64,000 nt of DNA from Lentinus brumalis. Taxonomy: Eukaryota > Basidiomycota > Agaricomycetes > Polyporales > Polyporaceae. The notes beneath the pieces were generated by a model. It saw only the letters and a program-made list of their open reading frames with translations, had not been told where the DNA came from and did not search any database. The stretch lies in contig MARA01000005.1 of the NCBI GenBank assembly GCA_001792895.1, forward strand, positions 1,922,001 through 1,986,000, given 5' to 3'. Shown piece after piece: positions 55,498 to 64,000 of the stretch (within the stretch, counting starts at the first letter, position 1; each line of letters starts with the position of its first letter). Both the position numbers and the translations under genes were made by a program.

Positions 55498-58400
55498 CTA
55501 ACGGTGGGATGTTGGGTGTTGCGCGTAGAATTCCATAACCCGCTGTGGAGCATGGGTCAGGTTTTCTGCAGGCTCCCAGCTGTCGTGTTCGGGACCCCAT
55601 CCCTTCCACCGTACGAGGTACTGGAGCTTCCTTCCTCGTCCGTAGCGGCGAGACTCCAGCACCCACTCAACTTCGTACTCCTCTTCTCTTCCACTTCAAT
55701 CGGTGCAGGCTCTGGTGGGTGCCGGCCCGGTAGGGAGCTGTGCTTGTGCGGCAGCAGCAGCGACACATGGAAGACTGGATGGATGGGTAGGTCTTTTGGT
55801 AGACGGAGTTCATAGGCAAGGTTGCCAACTCGGCGTACCACTGGATAGGGACCTGCATACCTGTCCACCAACTTCCGAGGCATCCTGTGACTCGCAGGTT
55901 GCGAGTGTCCAGCCACACCTTCTGACCTGGCTCAAAGACCGGAGCATCTCGAGCATGCTGGTCAAAGTGTGCCTTCATGCGTTCCGCAGTGAGTGTCAAA
56001 GCTGCAGTCGCATCCTCCGGGCCCGTCGTAGTTCCTCGCGACGACTGTCTGCCGCAGGAACCTCAGTGGGTAGCATTGGGATGTGGAACTGTGGCTCGAA
56101 CCCATAGAGCAGGTAGAAGGGTGAATACCCCGTAGAGGAGTGGACATGAGAGTTGAACGCAAACTCTGCAATGGGCAACCACTGCACCCAGTCGTCTCGG
56201 CGGCGTGAGCAGAACATCCGCAAGTAGGCTTCTACCTCCTGGTTCCACCTCTCTGACTGTCCGTCGGTCTGGGGGTGGTACGCAGTGGACAGTGCACTCT
56301 CAATGCCAAGACCCTTAAGAATGGCACGGAAGAGCTTGCTGGCGAACTGGGGACCACGGTCGGAGATGATCTTTCGTGGCAGTCCATGGAGGCGGAAATA
56401 CTCCGTATGAAGTTGTTCGCCGCACCTTCGGCATCGATCTCGTCTCGACATGGAATGAGATGCACTAGCTTCGCATGCCGGTCCGCAATGAGCTGCAGCG
56501 CATGTACCCATCAACCTCTGGTAGGCCGGTGATGAAGTCACAGGTCACAACCTGACCGGGCCGTCTGGGATCTCGTTTGGCTGCAGCTGACCGTGCCGTT
56601 TGCCATGGATTGGCTTGCCTCGTCGACAGGTGTCACAGGTCTCAACATAGTTTTTGATGAACTGTGTCATACCCGGCCACCAGTAGTTGCGGCTCACTAG
56701 CTCAATGGTCTTCCACTGGCCTGGGTGCCCGCGGTGGTAGGTCGTGGTGCAGGCGAACAATATCTGCCCGTAGTGCGCGATCGTTGGGACGTAGACCTTG
56801 CCTCGATAGAGGAGAAGACCTTGCTCGACGTTCCAGTCCACCAGATCATTCTGCAGCCGTGCTGGCCCGAGTTGTTCCACCTTGCGCAGTGCCTCTGCCA
56901 CCTCTTTCTCGCGGTCTCCACACTCTCGGATCCGACGCAGAAGTGACTTCTCCGGTACAAGGCCAGATGTCCACGTCTAGCAGCCAGAGAGCGGAAGTGA
57001 CTAGGCTGTAGCACCGTGCGGCCTTGGTTGTCATCTGCGTCGTCTCGCTGGTGGTCAGGGCGACGGGATAGTGCATCTGCTCGACCGTTAGATGTGCCCG
57101 GTTTGTGTGTGATGACAAAGTCAAAACGAGAGAGGTAGAGAGCCCATCGAGCCTGCCGTCTGGTGAGGTTCTGCGCCGTGCGCCAGTATTCAAGATTCTT
57201 GTGATCTGACTGAATCTCGAATGTACTGGGCAGTCCTTCGAGGTAGTGGCGCCACGCCTGGAGGGCACGAATGATTGCGAGCATCTCTTTGTCATAGATC
57301 TCGTAGTTGCGCTCAGCATCATTCATGGATTCGGAGTGGAAGGCGATCGGGTGCCACTTTCCATCCTCCCCCTCCTGCGACAGCACCGCTCCTGTGGCAA
57401 ACCCAGAGGCGTCGACTTCCACTCGTGTGGGACGGTCCGGGTCGTAGATGCGGAGTACGGGACTTGTCAGGAAGCACTGCTTCAGCTCCTCAAATGCCCG
57501 CTGCTCCTCCTCTCCCCATTGCCAAGGGACATTGCCAGTCAGCCTGTCTAGAGGCTTGCAGATGGCGCTGAAGTTCCGGATGAAGCGACGATAGAAGTTC
57601 GCAAAGCCGCGAAACTTCCTGATGTCTGACACATTGCGGGGAACTGGCCAGTCTGCGATGCCCTTGACCTTCACCGGGTCCATCTCGACCTGGTTCTCGG
57701 ACACGAACATCCCGAGGTACTCCACTTTGGTCTGCTCGAATTCGCACTTCTCTGGTTTACAGAACAGGTCGTGTTCCTTCAGACGCTTCAGGACTCTCGG
57801 ACAAGGGTACGATGTTCAGCAAGGTCATTCGTAAAGATGAGGATGTCGTCGAGATAGACGGTGACCTTGCCAGAACGATGAGGTCCTTGAAGATGTCGTT
57901 CATGAATGCAGAGAAGGTGCTGGGGGAGTTGGCCAGACCAAAGAACATGACTGTGGGCTCATAGAGTCCCCGGTTGGTCACGAAGGCCGCTTTCCACTCG
58001 TCGCCTGTCTTTATGCGAACATTGTTGTACCCCCAGCGAATGTCGAGCTTCGTGAAGTACTTGGCCTTCTTGAGTCGATCCATCAGTTCCGAAACCAGCG
58101 GCAGCGGGTAACGGTTCTTAATGGTGATGTCGTTCAGTCTCCGATAGTCCTGCACAGGGCGAGACTGCCATCCTTCTTTTTGACGAAGAAGAAGGGAGAG
58201 GACATCGGTGACTTCGACTCACGAATGTAACCCTTGGCCAGGTTTTCTTCAAGAAACTTATCAAGCTCGACCTGCTCGTTCGGGGATAGAGGGTACACCT
58301 TGGAGTGGAACATCTTGGCATCGGAACCAGCTCAATAGCGTGATCATAGGGGCGATGGTTGGGCAACCGTTCTGACGCCTCCTTTGAAAACACACTAAGG

Positions 58401-59100
58401 TACTCATGGTAGTGTTCCGGCACCAGTTGTTCGACAGGACGAGCTGGCCCCCGTTTCTGGTACTCCTGTTCCGCGAGCTCCTGGGAATAGGTATGGCTCG
58501 CAGAGACAAAGAGTTGAGGAGCACCTTGTAGGCTGCGCCCCTCCATCCAGGCATCCAGAAGGGTTGCTCAGATCCATCCCACTCCTCCTCGTTCGGCAAC
58601 GGTGGCTCATCAACATCATCCACCTCTTCGACCATCACCGCTGCGCACACCCTGCCAATCTTCTTGGCCTTCCGGACCCGATCTGAACGTGAACGCGCCG
58701 TGAGCCTGATGTCCGTATCACGTGTCACAGTTGCAGCAGGTTCCGGTGCCTTCTTACTAGCATGGCATGTTGAAGGGCAGTGGGATAGGCGCAGCGAGCC
58801 ACGTCCCAGTCAATCTCCGGATTGTGTTCGCGCAGCCAGTCAAGGCCGATGATCACATCCTCGTCACCTACGTCTGTCACCATGAACACCACCTGCTCCT
58901 GGTGGTCCCCAATCGTCATCCCTAGCACGGCTACCTCTGCAATCGTGCCATCGCGGTTCTCTGTACCGTCGATGTTGTATAAACGGATGGGGGATGCTAG
59001 CTTCCGCGTAGCACACGGTTCTCCTCCACAAACCGTCGATGTAAAAACTTTGTAGTGGCCCCACTGTCAACCATGGCCACCATCCTTCTCTCGCCGCTTG
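55498..59100 (-). pseudogene. pol: Retrotransposon pol polyprotein with C-terminal chromodomain (frame-broken)
   Basis: Order on the minus strand: aspartic protease with VDSGATTKFLH (about 59070); RT with [50 protein letters not shown] and catalytic VYLDDILIF (about 57860); RNase H starting VEVDASGFATGAVLSQ; integrase zinc-binding YHRGHPGQWKT...CDTCRRGK; integrase core with CDFITGLP, ISDRGPQFAS and TDGQSERWNQ (the D, D and E residues); a GPY-like GPYPVVRRVGNLAYEL; and a chromodomain EYEVEWVLESRRYGRGRK / YLVRWKGWGPEHDSWEPAENL with its aromatic cage residues. The stop is at 55498. At least seven single-base frame changes occur, so no continuous frame exists as written. Confidence 0.9.
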
Positions 59101-59229
59101 CCGCTCAGTCGTACTGGGATGTGGAAGTGTTGTCCATCATGATTGAGTTCATAAATAAACGACGATCCCAGTACAGCGTAGCGACTATTGGTACATGAGC
59201 GTGCGCGCGCGGCATCTAGCGCAGCTCGA

Positions 59230-60060
59230 ATCAAAAACCCTCCTTCTCCTTCATCGTCGTCAGCGTGGCAATGCGCTCCTCCAGTGCCTTGAGCTGCAAC
59301 TGAAGGGCGACCACCTCATCCGACGTCGTGGAGGATGACGAGGAGGCTGCGGCACGTTGACCGCCTTTCCTCTCCGGGCATTGGGCAGCCCTGTGACCGT
59401 TTCGTCCGCAGACGAAGCAACCGGTGGGACCGGAGGTAGGAGGACGTTCCTTATTCGCAGCTACCTTCTCGCCGCGTTTTGGGAACTTCCCGTGCGAGGT
59501 CGCTCCTCTGACCGCCGTGCCAGGTGCTGGTCCATCTGCAAGGCAACCGTCTGCATCTTGACAAGGGTAGAGATGTCGTGAGCAGTGGTGGCAAACTCGT
59601 CCTTGATGCGATAGGGGAGTCCTTCACGGTAGCGCTCACGCTTGTCGTCATCGGAGAACCCAGTCCGAGCAGCCACCGCATTGAACTCAGCAGTGTACTC
59701 CTTGACCGTGCCAAGTTGCGAAGCCTTGCAAAGCTTGACCAGCTCAGCAGTGGCTGCCTCCTTGTCGTCTATGGCGCAGAAGTGGGCCTTGAATGCATCT
59801 TCGAACGCAGCGACATCTGCCCAAGGAGTCGTTGTGGCTGCCGTGATGATATGCGGCCCGGCCCAGCTTGCAGCATCGCCTGTGAGGCGGTTCAAGACGA
59901 CCATCCAGATCAGGTTTGCGCCTACTCCTGCCATGGTGGCAACTCTGTGATAGGCCTTGGCGCTGCTGATGAAGGTGAGGCCTTCCTGAGCATTCTTGCC
60001 ATCGTACTCTCGAGGCAGTAGAACTGGCAGGAGCTTGGTGACGTCAAAAGGAGCCGTCAT
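59230..60060 (-). pseudogene. gag: Retrotransposon gag with CCHC zinc knuckle (one frame break)
   Basis: The capsid-type retrotrans_gag domain starts MTAPFDVTKLLPVLLPREYD (60060) and includes HRVATMAGVGANLIWMVVL, WADVAAFEDAFKAHF and YREGLPYRIKDEFATT. After PRTGSSQ the frame ends, but one extra base in the ccc at 59489-59491 carries it on to the zinc knuckle CFVCGRNGHRAAQC (CX2CX4HX4C, about 59410), then an acidic, coiled-coil tail ending MKEKEGF near 59235. The frame is also open upstream of 60060 to about 60744 (Pro-rich) without an ATG, so gag may be longer or start at a non-AUG codon. Confidence 0.85.
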
Positions 60061-60955
60061 GGTAGGGAGAGTGGGGGTGATGGGTGGCGGTGTGGTGGGG
60101 TGCGAGGAGCCTTGCGACGGAGCACTAGGGGTAGTCGTCCGCGAAGGATTCCGTGGAGGAAGAGGCGGTGGAAGAGTCCGAGGCGGGGAATTGAGGACGA
60201 TGTCAGGTTGTCGTCCCTCCGGCTGGGACTGAGGGGGTAATGCCGAGGTGGTGGCAATTGGACTGAAGGATCCTGATGCTCGACGTTGCAGGCGCTCGCT
60301 GGCAAGGACAAGCGCAGTGGGGAGAGGGATCTGGGATCCACTAAGTGGAGACTCAGTGGGAGGAGTATTGGTGCGGCTAGGGAGACAGCTCGGTGGGCGG
60401 GTACCCGGTCTACTGGATGAGAGGCGGACTGCCTCACGCAGGGGACGTCCACTAGCAGTAGTAGTGGCAACTGGTTGTGTCAGTCGCTGGCGAATCTGCT
60501 CCTCCTGTTCCGGTGTGGGGTAGACGTAGGTATGGAGATCGGTCCAGACTTGCGCGTCTGACGCCCAGGTAGGTAGTCGCTCTGGACAAGGTTGCTGATC
60601 ACAGATGTACCACTGCTGATCAGTGCCGCGCCAGTGATGATCTTCTACCGCACTTGAATGAAAGGCATGGTTATAGGGGGCACAAGAGGGACGGGGCTGA
60701 TGTGGCTGATCCGGTGGGGCTGATCCAGTGTGTAGAGGTCGACGTCAGGTAGAACACGAGTTCACCTGACCTTCGCCTGTCAGTGGACCTCAGAGTCTTA
60801 CTGGACAGCGGTGGGGGTCCAGGAGGGTAGTACCGCGCACGTAGGTTGTAGAACCAACAGCGACAGATACAGCTCAACACCGAGCACGTGGTTATAGAAC
60901 CAGCAATCAACCGGTGGAGGGTGGGGAAGGGGGAGTACGCCAGTGCTCGTGTTGA

Positions 60956-60966
60956 AGTTTCGACCT
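60956..60966 (-). other. Self-priming minus-strand primer binding site
   Basis: Sense-strand AGGTCGAAACT begins 2 nt after the end of the 5' LTR. It is the exact complement of AGTTTCGACCT, which lies 34 nt downstream of the LTR TATA box, where the RNA should start. The 11-nt length and position match Tf1-type self-priming; no tRNA-type TGG site is found at this place. Confidence 0.75.
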
Positions 60967-60968
60967 AA

Positions 60969-61336
60969 TGTTACGACTGATCGTCGAGGGGGATCAGGAA
61001 AGACTCACAAGACGAGCAGGGGCGTCGACGAGCACTTGTGCAGCTTGAGCGGAGCAATGCTCGACGATCAGGGCTGGGGACAAGATGTATTGAGAGAGGT
61101 ATCTACAGAGCGAAGTACAGCTTGGCTTACCTGGGGACAAGAGGTTGAAACTGAGGGTCCCCAGGTAGCGCTGGTGGTCTTATATACATGAGGGAACAAC
61201 AGCGTCAGAAGACAATAGTGTGAGAGACATCATGGATGGAGACAATAACGTGAGAGAGACCATGGGAATCATGGTGATCGAACAATAGAATGACTGGGAA
61301 AGGAAATGAATAGTACCGGGGAGGCTGTTCGTAACA
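60969..61336 (-). repeat. 5' LTR
   Basis: 368 bp, nearly identical to 55100-55464. Differences: one extra G near the start, C/T in the primer-like segment (61142-61152 reads aggttgaaact), two substitutions and one gap near the ggatggagacaataacg segment, and one extra A near 61288. Confidence 0.93.
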
Positions 61337-61341
61337 GCCCG
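61337..61341. repeat. Target site duplication, right copy
   Basis: GCCCG, identical to 55095-55099. Confidence 0.85.
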
Positions 61342-62954
61342 CTGGCCCGCATTCCCCAGCGCCAACCCCCGCCTCCGCCAATTGCTGGACCGTACACGGT
61401 CAGGAATGTCCCCAACCGCGACTTAACGACCTCAAACATGCCGGAGCGCGTCTTCAACCCCAGGACGGCATCTCTCTCCCCCAAACGGCTAACATGTACG
61501 GCAACCATCCGGAACTTGTCGATCTTGGCACGAGTGCGAGGACGCACATCTCTCGTGATCGGGAACGCGAGAGTGCCCCTCCAACCCCTGGCCCGTCGCG
61601 CATCCCGCACCACCAGTTGGTGATGGACAGGCTTGAGGACGAGCAGCACCGCAGCTCAGCACCCTCGCGTGCGTCGATGTCTTTCTCGTCGGCGATCCAC
61701 TCTACCCCAGCCCCTGGTTTGAACCCGCTCACTGGCCGTCCGTCGACGGCGGGGTCCTCTAGGATGCCGTCCTCGGCAACAAACTCGCGTGCAGCGGAGC
61801 GGCACCCTCAGCAGTTCCCGCTCCAACCGGCGATGCCAGCCCCGCGCGACGGATACCCCAGGATCAGACACAATGACGCGGAGGCGGTGACAGCCGGCAC
61901 GGACCCGTCCTTTCTCCAGGACATGCGCGTGGACATGTCGGATGTTCCGGTCGTCGCCCGTTTCCCCATGTTTGTCAGCGTGGCGCCTGAGGCGATGACT
62001 CGCAACATGCAGAACCGCATGTACCAGACGCTCAGAGATGCATCGGGCGAATCGCAACTCTGGATTGTCCCTCCGAGGCCGTCGAACGTTCCTGGCGACC
62101 CGACACCCTCTGCCTGGCGACCCGACACCCTCTGCATGGTTTGTCCGCGGGCTCTCTAGCACGGGCGCGGCGGCGGTCCTTGCCCAACTGGTCATCTCTA
62201 ACCCGGCGGTCACCATCTTCGTCTACCCCTTGACCGTCCAGCCTGACCACGTTGCCACCCTGGGTGGCTTCGCGTCCAACATTGGTGGCCAGATTGAGGA
62301 CATGATCAGAACCATCTTCAATGGTCTGGAAGTCCGCACCATCATTGCCCAGCAAGTCGCCTCCAACCCGATCTTTGACCACCTCCCCACTGATATTGGC
62401 GTCAACTACGTCCTGGAGACTCTGGAGATCAGAATTGACGAGCTCGACAACGGCGCGATCGTCGCGATCGTCTATATCCGCCTCCGGCTCCCAATGCGGA
62501 AGGATGGCGCTACATGCACAATGCAATCACCCTGGTCCCATTCGTCAATGGTTTCAACGCTCCGGCTGTGGTTCGTGCATACACGTGTGCGGTGTGTGCT
62601 GGAACTGACCACCCGACCCATGCGTGCCCATATCCGCTCCTTGCTGGCTGGCGCGGCCCTGTCCCGCCTCCTGAGCCGACGACCTCTGCTCCGCCGCCGC
62701 CTGGAAGTGCCCTGACGTTCAGACAACGCACTCAGACCAACGACCGCTCCCGCCAGCCCAAGGGGAAAGGGCACGCCCCATACTACGCTGGACCCTCATC
62801 TGGAGGCCCGCACTTTGGTGGAAATGGTGGTCGTGGCGGCGTCCTGGTGAGGGACCGTCTGGTGGAGCTGGAGCCTTTGGCAGCGCTGGACTCCGTCCCT
62901 TCTGAACTCATCGAAATCCCTGCTGCGTCTTTCCCCTGTATGCCTCCTTCTTGA
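61342..62954 (+). pseudogene. Gag-like CCHC gene, 3' part
   Basis: Continuation of the gene beginning at 53940; the first codons CTG GCC CGC are in frame with the CCG that ends the 5' part. It encodes a Pro-rich linker, TSARTHISRDRERESAPPTP, and a folded capsid-like region (FLQDMRVDMSDVPVVARFPM, LAQLVISNPAVTIFVYPL, VLETLEIRIDELDNGAIVAI). A zinc knuckle CAVCAGTDHPTHAC (CX2CX4HX4C, about 62587) is followed by a Gly/Arg tail. The stop is at 62954. A 22-bp tandem duplication (62091-62134) shifts the frame; two other breaks (cccc 61458-61461 and cc 62478-62479) need one extra base. The knuckle and capsid-like layout suggest retroelement origin, but no pol is attached. Confidence 0.55.
62091..62134. 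repeat. 22-bp tandem duplication
   Basis: cctggcgacccgacaccctctg occurs twice head to tail (62091-62112, 62113-62134). Because 22 is not a multiple of three, it changes the reading frame of the gag-like gene. Confidence 0.9.
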
Positions 62955-63511
62955 TGAGTACGCCTCTGTTGTAGACCTTCCTGCCCCCTATTGCCTCTCC
63001 TGCATGACTGGACTGTATGCTTCCTGTGCTCGCGGACGATCTGCTGCTACTACGCCTTGCCCCTCCTGTCCTGTGTAGCTCTCCTGTGTAGGGAAAGTCA
63101 CGGGTGGCCGAAACCCGTACGGGTGGCTGCGGGTTTTGGCCTCGGGTGCGGGTGTGGGTTGCGTCCCGCTGACCCGCGCGTAACCCGCCACCCAACGGTA
63201 CGGGTACAGCCACCCAGCGCTACAGACGGTGCCTGTAGCGCCGGCTGTGCGTGGCCTATCTACGTACGGTACGCTACCAGTCCTGAAGTAAGCCTAAAAT
63301 AGTATGTACTGTACAGTTTCTGCCCGCTTTTCAAACTCCTCACCTCTCGCCGAGCAGCCGTTCACTTGTCTGAAGCTCGACAAGAGTCTAGCGTCAGGGA
63401 CTAGTTAACCACTAGACTGACCCAGACGCGCTATACTTAAGTGCGAGTCCTGGCTCGCCCAAACTGCCCAAAAACCCCTGACTCACATTCCGACATCCAT
63501 CTGCACCCTAC
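62955..63511. other. Non-genic, with GGGT-rich inverted repeats
   Basis: Contains the palindrome acccgtacgggt (63113-63124) and a 9-bp inverted pair gggtggctg/cagccaccc (63121-63129 and 63207-63215), possibly a remnant of a short inverted-repeat element. A weak TATA-like ctatactta near 63430 could serve the next gene. Confidence 0.4.
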
Positions 63512-64000
63512 ATGCCTCGCGCCAATTCGACCGCTCCCTCGCACAAGCGGGCTGCAAGCCCGTCACCCCACCCAAACAACAAGAAGGTGAAGCGCGCTCG
63601 GGTATCAAAGACTCGCGTTGCACCGAAGCTCGCCGCCGCACCTCCGGTGTTGGGCCCGAAGGCTCCGAAGAAGCAGCCTGAGGCAGCCTCGAGCAAGGCC
63701 TCCGCCTCCGGCTCTGGACGCTCGAAGCGTCAGACAACCGTTCGGACCGAGGAGGAGGAGGAGGCTGAGCTCGAGGCGGCCGGGTTCACCTTTGTCGACA
63801 AGCCGGACGGCGACGACGGCGATCGTCGCACTGGCAACAGCGGTGGAGGCTCGCAGGACGGCTCCGACGGCTCCGACGGCTCTGAGCCCGAGGACGATGC
63901 CCCCGCAGACGAGGAGCCCGTTGACTCTGAGGATGAACTCGGTGCGCTGCTAACCACATCTATCAAATCTCCTCAGCTAACTGACGATCACACGCAGAGG
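63512..64000 (+). CDS. Basic/acidic low-complexity protein, 3' part outside window
   Basis: Not recognised. The start at 63512 (MPRANSTAPSHKRAASPSPH) is followed by a Lys/Arg-rich stretch that resembles a nuclear localisation signal (NNKKVKRARVSKTRV), then an acidic, Gly/Ser-rich segment (RTEEEEEAELEAAGFTFVDK, SDGSDGSEPEDDAPADEE). An intron starts after GATGAACTCG at about 63938 (donor GTGCGC, branch GCTAAC) and ends CACGCAG at 63997. The gene continues beyond the right edge. Neighbouring repeats make a mobile-element origin possible. Confidence 0.5.
   Translation, partial: MPRANSTAPSHKRAASPSPHPNNKKVKRARVSKTRVAPKLAAAPPVLGPKAPKKQPEAASSKASASGSGRSKRQTTVRTEEEEEAELEAAGFTFVDKPDGDDGDRRTGNSGGGSQDGSDGSDGSEPEDDAPADEEPVDSEDELGALLTTSIKSPQLTDDHTQR

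Larger units (their letters stand above)
55100..61336 (-). mobile_element. Complete Ty3/gypsy chromovirus, Tf1/sushi-like self-primed type
   Basis: A 6237-bp LTR retrotransposon oriented on the minus strand. Both LTRs start TGTTACG and end CGTAACA, the target duplication GCCCG is exact, and the order is 5' LTR, self-complementary primer site, gag (with CCHC), protease, RT, RNase H, integrase, chromodomain, polypurine tract, 3' LTR. The LTRs differ by three substitutions and three single-base gaps, so the insertion is recent. It sits inside a gag-like host gene. Pol coding is broken by several single-base shifts that are partly or wholly sequence errors. Confidence 0.93.

Overview
The window is nuclear DNA of a filamentous basidiomycete, most likely a wood-decaying Agaricomycete of the polypore type. 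This rests on genes split by many 48-62 nt introns with CTAAC-like branch sites, a one-domain GH7 cellobiohydrolase, a glyoxylate-cycle isocitrate lyase ending in SKL, fungal p24, PRP40, ALG7 and YCF1-like genes, and a chromodomain Ty3/gypsy retroelement. The species call is an inference.

Layout. From 1 to about 51 kb the window is gene-dense single-copy DNA: kinase-like gene (-, partial), MscS-type channel with EF hand (-), ABCC/MRP transporter (-), an unresolved membrane-protein locus (-), UCH deubiquitinase (-), ZPR1 (-), NUP35/53 nucleoporin (+), unknown Ser/Pro-rich protein (+), holocytochrome c synthase (+), mitochondrial enoyl reductase ETR1 (-) divergent from TIM44 (+), seven-TM protein (+), a small two-exon gene (-), kinase-like gene (-), p24 cargo receptor (-) divergent from RPF1 (+), ATP synthase alpha (-) divergent from mitochondrial ribosomal bL21 (+), PRP40 (-), GH7 (+), MYND/TPR protein (-), isocitrate lyase (-), ALG7 (-), and an intron-containing tRNA-Tyr (+).

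From about 51.2 kb to the right edge the DNA is repeat-rich. A CCHC gag-like gene (53940-62954) is split by a complete 6.24-kb Ty3/gypsy chromovirus on the minus strand (55100-61336). The element has 365/368-bp LTRs, a 5-bp target duplication GCCCG, a polypurine tract, a C-terminal chromodomain and an 11-nt Tf1-like self-priming site. Another Lys-rich/acidic gene runs off the right edge.

Two themes stand out. First, five mitochondrial genes lie in about 15 kb, four of them as two head-to-head pairs (ETR1/TIM44 and ATP1/bL21m) sharing promoters of under 200 bp. Second, many genes, including the indispensable ATP1 and TIM44, carry single-base frame breaks, each cured by one extra base in a short homopolymer. 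I read these as base-calling or assembly errors, not pseudogenes. I found no convincing wholly new biological system; the self-primed chromovirus nested in a gag-like gene and the MITE-expanded intron of the channel gene are the most interesting structures.
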